Origin: Duncaniella sp.
GTDB taxonomy: Bacteria > Bacteroidota > Bacteroidia > Bacteroidales > Muribaculaceae
Direction of reading: 5' to 3'
DNA: 32,494 nt
NCBI GenBank assembly: GCA_029061025.1
Contig: JAIDSW010000261.1
Span: forward strand, 1-32,494
This document shows, in pieces, positions 1 through 9,363 of the stretch (its first letter is position 1; each line of letters begins with the position of its first letter). The notes below the pieces were generated by a model. The model worked only from the letters and a program-made list of their open reading frames with translations. It searched no databases and had not been told where the DNA came from. A program made the position numbers and the translations under genes.

Positions 1-1392
1 GTATACGGCCAGTGCAAAGCGTGGATCGACTGTGGACTTCATCACCGCGAAGTGAGTCGCGACCTGAAGTGGGGCGTGCCCGTGCCTGTGGAGGGCGCCG
101 AAGGCAAGGTGCTCTACGTGTGGTTCGACGCTCCCATCGGCTACATCTCCAACACCAAGGAACTGCTGCCCGACTCGTGGGAAAAATACTGGAAAGATCC
201 CGAAACCCGCATCATCAACTTCATAGGCAAGGACAATATCGTGTTCCACTGCATCGTGTTCCCCGCCATGCTCATGGCCTACGGCGACGGCTTCCAGCTG
301 CCCGAGAATGTGCCTGCCAATGAGTTTCTCAACCTCGAGGGCGACAAGATATCGACCTCGCGCAACTGGGCGGTGTGGCTCCACGAGTATCTCAAGGAAT
401 TTCCCGGCAAGCAGGACGTGCTCCGCTACGTGCTGACCGCCAATGCTCCCGAGACCAAGGATAACGACTTCACATGGGCCGATTTCCAGGCTCGCAACAA
501 TAATGAACTCGTGGCCGTGCTCGGCAACTTCGTGAACCGCGCCGTGGTGCTCACCCATAAGTATTTCGGAGGCATCATTCCCGCTCCCGGCGCCGACACT
601 CCCGCCGAGACAGAGCTGTGGGCTGAAGTTGCCCGACTGAAAGAGGCCGTCAGCGAAAGTCTCGACAACTTCCGCTTCCGCGAGGCGCTCAAGGAAGCTA
701 TGGATATGGCTCGCGCCGGCAACAAGTACCTTCAGGACACCGAGCCGTGGAAAGTGGCCAAGACCGACATGGCCCGCACCGCTACAATACTCTACAACGC
801 GCTGAATCTCTGCGCCAACCTGGCTATCGTGTTCGAGCCGTTCCTCCCCTTCTCGGCCGACCGTCTCGCAAAGATGGTGGGACTCAAGCAGATGAGCTGG
901 GAGATACTCGGCGACCGCGCGCTGCTTCAGGCTGCCGAGCCTGTGGCTCCTGCCGAGCTCCTCTTTGACAAGATCGAGGATGAGGCCGTGGCCGCTCAGC
1001 TCAAAAAACTCGCCGACGCCCGCGAGGCCAATAAGATTGCCGCATGGCGTCCCGAGCCTCAGGCCGCCGATGTCGACATAGACACCTTCGGTCTCTGCGA
1101 CCTGCGCGTGGGTACCGTGGTGGAATGCGAGAAAGTACCCAAGGCCGACAAGCTGCTCCGCTTCCTCATCGACGACGGCATGGAAAAGCGTACCATCGTG
1201 TCGGGCATCGCCAAATTCTACAACCCCGAGGAACTCGTGGGTCGTCAGGTGTGCTTCATTGCCAATCTTCCGCCCCGCAAGCTGCGCGGTATCACCTCTC
1301 AGGGCATGATACTCTCGGTGGTGAACTCCGACGGCTCGCTCGTGCTGCTCCAGCCCTCGGCTGAGGTGGCGCCCGGCTCCAAGATAGGATAA
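1..1392 (+). CDS. metG: Methionyl-tRNA synthetase, C-terminal part (5' end outside window), with C-terminal tRNA-binding (EMAPII/Trbp111-like) domain
   Basis: Frame 1 is open from base 1 ([29 protein letters not shown]...). Contains [29 protein letters not shown], the [10 protein letters not shown] signature, and a C-terminal [24 protein letters not shown] tRNA-binding domain. Confidence 0.96.
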   Translation, partial: VYGQCKAWIDCGLHHREVSRDLKWGVPVPVEGAEGKVLYVWFDAPIGYISNTKELLPDSWEKYWKDPETRIINFIGKDNIVFHCIVFPAMLMAYGDGFQLPENVPANEFLNLEGDKISTSRNWAVWLHEYLKEFPGKQDVLRYVLTANAPETKDNDFTWADFQARNNNELVAVLGNFVNRAVVLTHKYFGGIIPAPGADTPAETELWAEVARLKEAVSESLDNFRFREALKEAMDMARAGNKYLQDTEPWKVAKTDMARTATILYNALNLCANLAIVFEPFLPFSADRLAKMVGLKQMSWEILGDRALLQAAEPVAPAELLFDKIEDEAVAAQLKKLADAREANKIAAWRPEPQAADVDIDTFGLCDLRVGTVVECEKVPKADKLLRFLIDDGMEKRTIVSGIAKFYNPEELVGRQVCFIANLPPRKLRGITSQGMILSVVNSDGSLVLLQPSAEVAPGSKIG

Positions 1393-1421
1393 CACTCCCA
1401 CCCTCATAATACTCTCTCGCC

Positions 1422-2453
1422 ATGTCAGCGCAACCACGCATCCTCATTATCTACACCGGAGGCACTATCGGGATGATTGAAAATCCCGAGACGAAAGCCC
1501 TGCAGCCATTTGATTTCACACATCTGATCGACAATGTGCCCAAAATCAAGATGCTCGACTTCCGTATCGACAACATCCAGTTTGTCCCCATCGATTCAAG
1601 CGACATGGACCAGCACGGATGGGCGCAGATTGCCACGGCCATACGCGACAATTACGACAGCTACGATGGTTTCGTGGTGCTTCACGGCACCGACACTATG
1701 GCCTACACGGCATCGGCGCTGTCGTTTATGCTCGGCAATCTTCACAAGCCTGTAATCATCACAGGCTCGCAGCTGCCTATAGGCGAGGTGCGCACCGACG
1801 GAGAGGAAAACCTCATCACCGCGCTCCAGATTGCCGCCGCCCGCAACGGTGCGGGCGAGCCAATGGTGCAGGAGGTTGCGATACTCTTTGAAAACTATCT
1901 GTGGCGCGGCAACCGCTCCACCAAGATGAGCGCCGACAATTTCAACGCTTTCAAGAGCAACAACTATCCGCGACTGGCGCGCATAGGCCTCGGCATCAAC
2001 TACGAGGAAGACCATCTGCTGCGCCACAAGGCGCAGCAGCCACTCGACGTGCGCACGGTGATGGACACCGCCGTGATGTTCATAGAGCTCAACCCCGGCA
2101 TGACACCGGCCACGCTGCGGCATCTGCTCGCCACGCCGGGTATAAAGGGTATAGTGCTGCGCACGTTCGGCGCCGGCAACGGTCCGACGGCCGATTGGTT
2201 TCTCGACGAGATACGTGCCGCCGTTGACCGCGGCATCGTGATCGTCAACGTGACTCAGTGTGTCAACGGCGGAGTGCACTCCAAGCGCTACGTATCGGGC
2301 GACCGCCTGCTTTCGGCCGGCGTAATCTCGGGCCACGACATGACCTCCGAGGCCGCCATCACTAAGCTGATGTATCTGTTCGGACTCGGCCTCACCCCCG
2401 CCAAAGTCGCCTGCCGCATCGAAGAAAACATCTGCGGCGAAATCACCGTCTGA
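1422..2453 (+). CDS. ansA: Type I L-asparaginase
   Basis: 343 aa; IYTGGTIGMIE and VLHGTDTMAYTASALSFML asparaginase motifs. Confidence 0.93.
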   Translation: MSAQPRILIIYTGGTIGMIENPETKALQPFDFTHLIDNVPKIKMLDFRIDNIQFVPIDSSDMDQHGWAQIATAIRDNYDSYDGFVVLHGTDTMAYTASALSFMLGNLHKPVIITGSQLPIGEVRTDGEENLITALQIAAARNGAGEPMVQEVAILFENYLWRGNRSTKMSADNFNAFKSNNYPRLARIGLGINYEEDHLLRHKAQQPLDVRTVMDTAVMFIELNPGMTPATLRHLLATPGIKGIVLRTFGAGNGPTADWFLDEIRAAVDRGIVIVNVTQCVNGGVHSKRYVSGDRLLSAGVISGHDMTSEAAITKLMYLFGLGLTPAKVACRIEENICGEITV

Positions 2454-2480
2454 ACCTCGGCATCTGATTTCCCCATCAGA

Positions 2481-2538
2481 AAATGCTCTCCCGGGAGAGC
2501 ATTTTTATTGAAAAATGCTCTTTACAAAGAGCATTTTT
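2481..2538. terminator. Tandem double intrinsic terminator after the asparaginase gene
   Basis: Perfect 24-bp palindrome AAATGCTCTCCCGGGAGAGCATTT (2481-2504), then AAAAATGCTCTTT-ac-AAAGAGCATTTTT (2511-2538). Both are followed by T runs. Confidence 0.85.
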
Positions 2539-2755
2539 TTGTATATGAACGACATTGGACAACAGCTATATCGTTGCAGATGATATGGAAACCGGTACGG
2601 GCAACAAAATTCCGATGTGGATTCTGGGCTTTTTGTACTGATGCGGAGCATGGGGCTAAATAAGCCTGTGTCAAAATCCAATGGATTTCTTCAGGGGGAA
2701 CTGAGTTCTCTTCGTTGGTATTAGACCAATTGTATCACATTGATTTCCAGTTCCT

Positions 2756-2781
2756 GTAGGGACGCACACTCGGGTGCGTCC
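2756..2781. repeat. GTAGGG-type palindromic element, copy 1
   Basis: GTAGGGACGCACactcggGTGCGTCC, 8-bp stem; shares GTAGGGACGC with the copy at 9082. Confidence 0.65.
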
Positions 2782-2884
2782 GGCAGAACTAAAGGGTAAT
2801 TTTCATCGCCATAGTCTACGCCGGACGCCCGGTGACCAATTCTGCACCTACATGAGTGATTATTACCGATTTATGAGTTGCATG

Positions 2885-2988
2885 TATGGAGCGGGGGTCG
2901 CCGACCCCCGCCGCAGCGACAAAACGCATCAGCCGAGTCAAGTTACATTTTTGCAATTGTGGCGGGGGTCGCCGACCCCCGCTCCATA
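2885..2988. repeat. TATGGAGCGGGGGTCG nested palindromic element (compound copy)
   Basis: TATGGAGCGGGGGTCGCCGACCCCCGC ... GCGGGGGTCGCCGACCCCCGCTCCATA. The outer arms are inverted and each arm is itself palindromic. Confidence 0.75.
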
Positions 2989-3003
2989 TCAATACTCCAA
3001 TAC

Positions 3004-3046
3004 ATAAAAAAGCAAGGCTGCGGCATAGATTGTTACGCCGCAGCCT
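3004..3046 (-). terminator. Intrinsic terminator of the minus-strand secreted protein gene
   Basis: Stem AGGCTGCGGC/GCCGCAGCCT, followed on the minus strand by a T-rich tail (TGCTTTTTT). Confidence 0.85.
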
Positions 3047-3076
3047 CGTCAAAAAAATCGGTAGAAGTCAGAGTGG

Positions 3077-6000
3077 TTATCTCACCACAACTTTTTCAGT
3101 CTGTGTGCCCTGGCGGCGGATGTAGAGGCCGGGGGCGGGAGTGCCGTTCACGCGGATACCCTGAAGATTGTAGTACTCGACGGGAGCATCGGTTACATTC
3201 ATCTCAACTTCGGCAATACCGCTGGGCGAGCTGAGTGTATAGCCTGAGAATAATGCGAATGTCTGATCGTCGGCAATATCGGCATCGACCATCAGCATCA
3301 CCCAACCCTTATTCTGCAGTTCATCGGGCAGAGTGTAGGTAGCCGAAGTCCAGCCGGCATTGTCAAAGGGCAGTTCGGCTATGAGCACCGGCTCATCCAT
3401 ACCGTAAGCCTGACCGAGCAGACGCATCTGAGCGGCAGCTATGCCACCCCAGTAGTTGAATGTAATCTGAGCGTCGTTGATGCCGGCAGTTGAGAATTTG
3501 GGTAGTCCCACCATAGCCTTGAGATCAGTCTGACCGTCGACAGTGTAACCCATCATAGCCAGGTTGCCGTCCACGGCGAATATGGGCGAAAGTATCGACG
3601 CGGGATTGCCGGGCATCCAGTAGGTGCCGTTATATTCATCGGAAGGACGCATGATGACGGTATTGTTCTCGGTAACTTCGTTGTCGAGATTATTTACCCA
3701 AGGCAACTTGACGGGGTCACCGATCGAGAAACCAGTACCTACTATGTGGTAGCTGATACCGGCTGCATTGTGAGCCATCACGCCGAGCGTGGTATAGAAC
3801 ATCTCCGTGCCGGCAGGCATGGTGAGGGTGTACTCGGTCTGATCCCAGCCTACTTCGTCGAGATATACCCATGAAGCATCGTAGTAGTAAACCTCGTAGT
3901 AGAACGAATCGCCTATAGCGCCCTCTTCCTCACCCTCGGTGGGGGGAGTCCACGTAAGTTTCACGGTGAGGTTATCCTCGCTCAGTTCGGCTTTGAAATT
4001 GTTGACGATATAGGGGCGCACTACGCCTGTATATACCAGCGCCGTCTCAGCTTTACCCACACGGCCGTCGACCGAGCAGGTAACCTTGATATTGTTGTAA
4101 TTCTGCGCAGTCTCGATTTCCACGGTCTGGAGCGAACCGGGAGCACCGGTCACCTGCGTGGAAGCCACGGGAGTGTTCTGAGCCGATGAGCTGCCCGGCA
4201 CGGTAGCTTCCGAAGCCACCTCGGCAGTGATCACGGTAGCGGCATCGAGCATGCGGCCGTCAGCTGTAGTGAGAGGCATCTTGAACGATACGGTAGCCGT
4301 CAGCGCGCCGTTGGCACCGGCAGTAGCCTGAAGATCGGTGACACCGGTGGGCACGTCGGCATCGCGGTCGCTGAGAGATATGTCGATATCCGATACGTGG
4401 AACGATACCGTCTTCGTCACGGCATGAATACCTATGTAATATACACCGGGCTCGGGCACGGCAAAGAATTCCTCGAGAATATCGCCGAGCATGTGCAGGC
4501 AGTGTGACTCGGGAATGATCACTCGGGTCATGGCCTCGACGGTGGGAGCAGTACCGATGCACACCTCATAAGTGCCGCGGGTATCGCTGTCGTGTACCAG
4601 ACCTATCTCCATTTCAAATCGGTAGGCCTTGGCGGTATTGTCGAAATTGATCGGAGGAAGTATGAGCCAGTCATCGCCGTTGTAACCTGAGGCAAATGCG
4701 GGGAAGCCCATCTCGTCGGCAGTGATGAAGCGCCATGTATCTTCCACGCCGCTCTCATACTTGTGTCCGTCGACGTTGATTGTGGTCATCAGTTCAATAT
4801 CCTTAGGCTCGGGACGGAAGTGGATCGGGCATTTAAGCGGTTCGCCGTAAGTGATGAAGTTGGACACGGCGGCCTCGGAAGTCTTGGAGTCGTAAGTTGC
4901 GGTGACCTCAGCCGTATAGCTGGTGAAGGGCTCGCCCTCGGGCAGCGTGTATTCGAGCGAAGTTTCGGAAGTGGTGCCCAGCACGGTGCCGTTGAGCTTG
5001 ACAGTGTAGGTCAGGGCATCATAATCCACATATCCACCGTGGACTGACGCCGCCGGTGCGGTCCAGGTCACTTTCGTCTCAGTCAGGTGCGCATCCGTGG
5101 GGGCAACGGGAGTATCCGAGCCTACCCAGCGGTGGAGCACCGAAGCTGCACTCTTGAGATTGCCTTTGGAGGCTACGAGCGAGAAGGTGCGGTTACCGTT
5201 GGCGACATCGGTAAGATCAACCGTAATTGCCGATCCAGCTGCGGCAGTGCCGGTGGAATATTTCACACCGTCGACAAGCATGGTCCAGTCGAGATCGCCG
5301 CTCAGGGTCTCACCGCCCTGGGTCTTTGAGGGCATTGTGCCGCTGAGCGTGCCGCTGAGCGATGCGCCGGTGAAGTCGCAGCTATTGATCACAGGCATTG
5401 CGGGCGCGCCTTCAGCAGCGTTGGGCTCGGTAGTGAGCAGAAACGCATATATCTCCGCCCCGGCACTCTTGCTCAACACTTCGGCCTTCTTATCGGCGAT
5501 ATTGAGTGATATAAATGCGGTGGATACATTGTTATAATAAGCATTCCACAGTATGGCGTTGAGCGACGGCACGTAGACCATACCGGTGATGACCCGTGTG
5601 TTCAGGCCGGGGATCTGCGAAGCCACGTTGAACACGTCGGTCTGCGCGCCCTCGGCATCGATCTGCACGAGCTTGCCGGCAGTGGTGATACCGTAGAAAA
5701 GGTCGTCTTGCTCGTTGTAACACAGCGACACGCACACATTGTCGAAGCTGACACTTTTCACTGATTTCACGTTGGTGAATCCGTCGGCATCGGCCACAGT
5801 GTAAGAGAATCCTTCGCCGTTGACATCGTAGCCGTAGCCGTACACCTTATCGTCGAGTGTGCGGTAGGCCGAGGTCAGAAGCACCGGGAGCATGCCGTCG
5901 GCTTCGTCGCTCAGGTCAATGTATTCGTTACGTACGATTTCACCCGTCGACAGGTCAAATTCCGTGTAGGCGTAGGCCATGAAAGCAGTCTCAAACTTAT

Positions 6001-6403
6001 AGCCGTCGAGGGCGCACACACGGCCGTCGCGATACCAGCCGGTATACACGCCCCATGCATTTGCCGTGAGGTAATCCTGCCACATGAATGTGCCGGAATC
6101 AGTCTTGCCGGGGTCGATGCTGTAGAAGCCGTTTTCCTTACCCACAAGATTAGTGTTGTTGAGATAGCCGAAGATCGTAGCGCCGTCAGCAGCCACATTC
6201 ATCGGGGCAAAGCTCACCGGTGCGGGTGCGCTCTTCATGAGCGGAGCCTTCACAAACTCTTGAGTTCCCTGATTCAGCACCGGCAGTTTGGTCGTCTGCA
6301 ACTCTGGATGCGTGAAAAGGCTTTCGGCCTCGGGAACTTTTACGCCGGCCGTCACCGCAATTGCGGCAGCCGCAGCCAGCGAAAGAAACAGTTGTTTTTT
6401 CAT
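3077..6403 (-). CDS. Large secreted multidomain protein (fibronectin III-like / choice-of-anchor-like) with Bacteroidetes C-terminal sorting-like domain
   Basis: 1108 aa; signal peptide MKKQLFLSLAAAAAIAVTA; repeated beta-sandwich modules; C-terminus YYNLQGIRVNGTPAPGLYIRRQGTQTEKVVVR. Confidence 0.85.
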   Translation of the reverse strand: MKKQLFLSLAAAAAIAVTAGVKVPEAESLFTHPELQTTKLPVLNQGTQEFVKAPLMKSAPAPVSFAPMNVAADGATIFGYLNNTNLVGKENGFYSIDPGKTDSGTFMWQDYLTANAWGVYTGWYRDGRVCALDGYKFETAFMAYAYTEFDLSTGEIVRNEYIDLSDEADGMLPVLLTSAYRTLDDKVYGYGYDVNGEGFSYTVADADGFTNVKSVKSVSFDNVCVSLCYNEQDDLFYGITTAGKLVQIDAEGAQTDVFNVASQIPGLNTRVITGMVYVPSLNAILWNAYYNNVSTAFISLNIADKKAEVLSKSAGAEIYAFLLTTEPNAAEGAPAMPVINSCDFTGASLSGTLSGTMPSKTQGGETLSGDLDWTMLVDGVKYSTGTAAAGSAITVDLTDVANGNRTFSLVASKGNLKSAASVLHRWVGSDTPVAPTDAHLTETKVTWTAPAASVHGGYVDYDALTYTVKLNGTVLGTTSETSLEYTLPEGEPFTSYTAEVTATYDSKTSEAAVSNFITYGEPLKCPIHFRPEPKDIELMTTINVDGHKYESGVEDTWRFITADEMGFPAFASGYNGDDWLILPPINFDNTAKAYRFEMEIGLVHDSDTRGTYEVCIGTAPTVEAMTRVIIPESHCLHMLGDILEEFFAVPEPGVYYIGIHAVTKTVSFHVSDIDISLSDRDADVPTGVTDLQATAGANGALTATVSFKMPLTTADGRMLDAATVITAEVASEATVPGSSSAQNTPVASTQVTGAPGSLQTVEIETAQNYNNIKVTCSVDGRVGKAETALVYTGVVRPYIVNNFKAELSEDNLTVKLTWTPPTEGEEEGAIGDSFYYEVYYYDASWVYLDEVGWDQTEYTLTMPAGTEMFYTTLGVMAHNAAGISYHIVGTGFSIGDPVKLPWVNNLDNEVTENNTVIMRPSDEYNGTYWMPGNPASILSPIFAVDGNLAMMGYTVDGQTDLKAMVGLPKFSTAGINDAQITFNYWGGIAAAQMRLLGQAYGMDEPVLIAELPFDNAGWTSATYTLPDELQNKGWVMLMVDADIADDQTFALFSGYTLSSPSGIAEVEMNVTDAPVEYYNLQGIRVNGTPAPGLYIRRQGTQTEKVVVR

Positions 6404-6458
6404 CAGATTATTATAATTGTTTTTTTCTCGTCAGGTGATAAATATTTCCTTATTACCA

Positions 6459-6466
6459 CAAAGTTA
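6459..6466 (-). promoter_or_regulatory. Bacteroidetes-type -7 box (TAACTTTG) for the minus-strand secreted protein
   Basis: Reverse complement of caaagtta is TAACTTTG (consensus TAnnTTTG), about 55 nt upstream of the start. Confidence 0.6.
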
Positions 6467-6489
6467 ATATAAAATCCATGATTTATCAC

Positions 6490-6497
6490 TATATTTG
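6490..6497 (+). promoter_or_regulatory. Bacteroidetes-type -7 box (TATATTTG) for the plus-strand secreted protein
   Basis: TATATTTG, about 65 nt upstream of the ATG at 6562; divergent from the box at 6459. Confidence 0.6.
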
Positions 6498-6561
6498 CAT
6501 ATTAGATTTTCAGATTTAATACATAAAACGCTATAATTTCATCATACATTTCTGATTTATT

Positions 6562-8997
6562 ATGAAGATTTTTCGCACGTTAGCCGTCGCAATGGCGGCA
6601 CTTGCCGTGCCGGCAGCCATGGCTCTTAAACCGGGCTCACCGTCGGTAAGCATGAGTTTTGTAATCGAAGACAACACGGGTAAAGTGGTGGGTACGGTCA
6701 CCGCTCCCGAGAAAGACAGCGATTGGCAGGCTCTTCCTGAAGACACACGCATGACGGTTACCGTCACCCGCTCGTGCTACAGCATCTCGGAGAGCGACAT
6801 ACCGGTGGTGACGTTCACCGACATGGCTCCCGGCCAGCAGGCACAGTTCACCGACGACGCAGTTCCCGCATGGCAATACGGAAATAACTACACATACACC
6901 CCGGCAGCCTACATAGGCGACGAGCGCAACCCGTATTCCTACGGCGGCTCGGTCACTCCCGGTCTGCAATTCTCGTTTGCCTACCAGTCATTCAAGGTCA
7001 CGCCCGCTGTGGACGGAAAATCGGTTGAGCTGACTGCTGTCGTTCCGTCGACTCTCAGCAACGGCGAACCTTTGCCAGTGCCTGTAAAGGCTATGGAATT
7101 TTACCGCGGCTACGAGGGTAACGAGCTCGTGACCTCAGTGGAGAATCCTGAACCGGGGTCTACCGTGACAGTTACCGACAATAATCCCCACGAGAACACC
7201 ACCACCATCTATATGGTGCGTGCCGTCACTGACTTCGGATCTGCCCAGACTACCGAAAGATGCTTCGTGGGATTCGACGTGCCTTACTCTCCCTATCCCA
7301 TCGCGGCTGAATACCATGACGGCGGTATCCGTGTATACTGGACTGCTCCCGACCGCGGCGCCAACTGGGGCGCGATTGACCCGGCCGAGACCGTCTACAA
7401 CGTATTCCGCTGCTGGGGAAGCGGCGAAAACAACCGTGAACTCATTGCCGAGGGTATCAAGGAGACGGAATATGTCGACTACGGTACAGGCATGGAATTT
7501 CCCCGCGCAGTGCGCTATGAGGTACAGGCTGCCAATAATATAGGTCCTGGCGAGTCAGGCTACAGTTCTTATGACTATTCACTGATTATCGGTCCTGAAT
7601 ATGAGCTTCCCTTCGTGGAGACTTTTGACGGAGGCGCTGATAAGATGTGGTCGTATACCAACTCTTCTTACTACGCACGCATGTATCTGTCAGATGTGGC
7701 CGACTACGGCGACGGTATCACCGTTGAGCCCCACTCGGGAGCCGGTCTGATCTACGTAAACTACTCCGAATACCGCGCCCCGTCGGGCAGCGTCAACACC
7801 ATGACGTCTTATAAAATCAATCTGTCGGAAACCGCCACACCGGTATTGAGCTACTGGTACTATGCCATCCCCGGCAATGATGTATATATCGACCTTCAGC
7901 TGTCGACCGACGGCACGGAGTTCACCTCTGTTTCAAAAAATCTCATCTCTCTCGATGCCGACGCTCCCGGATGGAAGAAAGTGCTAATTCCCCTCGAAGG
8001 CTATGCCGGCAAGAGCGCTGTCTTCGTGCGTTTCGTAACCGGATTCAGCGACACGCCCTCTTCGGCCATTATCGACGATATCGTGATAGCTGACTACCGC
8101 AGCGTAGGAGCAATCACTACCGAGAGTGATCCCGAAAACCGCACCATCACTCTCACCTGGGCCGATCCGGGCAGCGAATATGCACCTTGTGTAGGTTTCA
8201 CAGGATATGTCAATGGCGTCAGCGTCGGCAATGTCACCTCTCCCTGGGTCTACGAGGCTCCTGAATATGACACCGTCTACAGGTTCTGCATCGAAGCGCT
8301 CTATGATGGCGTGAAAGTTGCCGACAGCGAGTCGGTGACCGCGCAGGTAAAAGCTCCCGAAGTTACAGAATTCACCATCGACGACTATACATTCGTGGTC
8401 GACAAGGAGCAGCTGGCACCTACCGTATGGATCAAGGCCTACACAGGCAGCAAGACATTCCTCACCGTTACCGGCAGCGTGTATTATCGCGAAGTGGCCT
8501 ACGACGTCACCAAGATACTCGAAGGCGCATTCCGCGGCAATGAAAAAGTAGTGTCGCTGGTGATTCCCGAAAATATCACCACTGTGGGTGAAGAAGCGTT
8601 TGCAGGATGCACCAAGCTAATGGCTGCGACCATAGGTGCAGGCGTCACCGAGATAGAATCGCGCGCCTTTGCAGGATGCTCGGCGCTCAATCAGGTCATT
8701 TTCATGCCTGTTGTCCCCCCCGTGGTTGCTGCTGATGCTTTCGACGGCATCGCTCCCGACTGCAAGGGTACAGCACCTGAAGGTACAGCCGAGGCCTACG
8801 CCGCCACCGCCGGGCTGGGCGGTATTGACTTCGGTGTCAGCGGCATCACTGAAATCGTAATCGACTCGGCAGCCCGCATCGAATACTACGACCTCAACGG
8901 TCGCCGCATCGATGCTCCCGCACCCGGCAGCTGCGTCATAGTACGCCTCACCGGCCGCGACGGCTCGATACGCACCGCCAAGATCATGGTGAAGTAA
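6562..8997 (+). CDS. Secreted multidomain protein with choice-of-anchor-J/FN3-like modules and BspA-like leucine-rich repeats
   Basis: 811 aa; signal peptide MKIFRTLAVAMAALAVPAAMA; VSLVIPENITTVGEEAFAGCTKLMAATIGAGVTEIESRAFAGCSAL is LRR_5/BspA-like; C-terminus IEYYDLNGRRIDAPAPGSCVIVRL...TAKIMVK. Confidence 0.85.
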   Translation: MKIFRTLAVAMAALAVPAAMALKPGSPSVSMSFVIEDNTGKVVGTVTAPEKDSDWQALPEDTRMTVTVTRSCYSISESDIPVVTFTDMAPGQQAQFTDDAVPAWQYGNNYTYTPAAYIGDERNPYSYGGSVTPGLQFSFAYQSFKVTPAVDGKSVELTAVVPSTLSNGEPLPVPVKAMEFYRGYEGNELVTSVENPEPGSTVTVTDNNPHENTTTIYMVRAVTDFGSAQTTERCFVGFDVPYSPYPIAAEYHDGGIRVYWTAPDRGANWGAIDPAETVYNVFRCWGSGENNRELIAEGIKETEYVDYGTGMEFPRAVRYEVQAANNIGPGESGYSSYDYSLIIGPEYELPFVETFDGGADKMWSYTNSSYYARMYLSDVADYGDGITVEPHSGAGLIYVNYSEYRAPSGSVNTMTSYKINLSETATPVLSYWYYAIPGNDVYIDLQLSTDGTEFTSVSKNLISLDADAPGWKKVLIPLEGYAGKSAVFVRFVTGFSDTPSSAIIDDIVIADYRSVGAITTESDPENRTITLTWADPGSEYAPCVGFTGYVNGVSVGNVTSPWVYEAPEYDTVYRFCIEALYDGVKVADSESVTAQVKAPEVTEFTIDDYTFVVDKEQLAPTVWIKAYTGSKTFLTVTGSVYYREVAYDVTKILEGAFRGNEKVVSLVIPENITTVGEEAFAGCTKLMAATIGAGVTEIESRAFAGCSALNQVIFMPVVPPVVAADAFDGIAPDCKGTAPEGTAEAYAATAGLGGIDFGVSGITEIVIDSAARIEYYDLNGRRIDAPAPGSCVIVRLTGRDGSIRTAKIMVK

Positions 8998-9019
8998 ACT
9001 TCACATACCATCTCAAATA

Positions 9020-9060
9020 AACGGTCGCCGGTTCAGCAGTGAATCGGCGACCGCATTTTT
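9020..9060 (+). terminator. Intrinsic terminator after the 811-aa secreted protein
   Basis: CGGTCGCC ... GGCGACCG stem followed by catttttaa. Confidence 0.75.
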
Positions 9061-9081
9061 AATCCATTGAATTACAGCGCC

Positions 9082-9105
9082 GTAGGGACGCGATTCATCG
9101 CGTCC
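9082..9105. repeat. GTAGGG-type palindromic element, copy 2
   Basis: GTAGGGACGCGAttcaTCGCGTCC; perfect 8-bp stem GGACGCGA/TCGCGTCC. Confidence 0.65.
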
Positions 9106-9262
9106 GCGGTGAAAACATGAAATAAAAAATGCATTCTCCCCGCAGCGCATAATTCGTATCATGTATTAGAGCCTGCACCCCTCCGGGGTGTATAAGCCTG
9201 AGTAACCGCAACGACGCTACTATAATCCTCTTACGTCTCTCCGGAAAAAACGCCGGCAATAA

Positions 9263-9295
9263 TATGGAGCGGGGGTCGCAGACCCCCCCTCCATA
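9263..9295. repeat. TATGGAGCGGGGGTCG palindromic element (simple copy)
   Basis: TATGGAGcGGGGGTCgcaGACCCCCcCTCCATA hairpin with one C/C mismatch; homologous to both arms at 2885-2988. Confidence 0.75.
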
Positions 9296-9314
9296 CACGC
9301 CCGGTAACACAACA

Positions 9315-9342
9315 AACCCCGGATGACTCTTCACCCGGGGTT
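9315..9342 (-). terminator. Probable terminator hairpin of the outer-membrane protein gene
   Basis: AACCCCGG ... CCGGGGTT stem 22 bp beyond the stop codon; weak T tract (TTTGTTGTG). Confidence 0.5.
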
Positions 9343-9363
9343 GATGCGTTGCGGTGGTATGAT

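Noticed and set aside
343-372. KISTSR in place of the canonical KMSKS loop in MetRS
   Set aside because: Known-type variation of the KMSKS signature in this lineage as far as I recall; not evidence of inactivation.
1596-2336. 246-aa minus-strand ORF opposite asparaginase
   Set aside because: Shadow ORF; the asparaginase reading frame is unambiguous.
2540-2755. Possible decayed gene (e.g. LDNSYIVADDMETGTGNKIPMWILGFLY*)
   Set aside because: Too short, bounded by stops, no recognised family; cannot be distinguished from chance.
2885-2988. CRISPR-like array from repeated GGGGGTCGCCGACCCCC
   Set aside because: Only two inverted copies with one spacer-like interval; no direct-repeat array and no cas genes.
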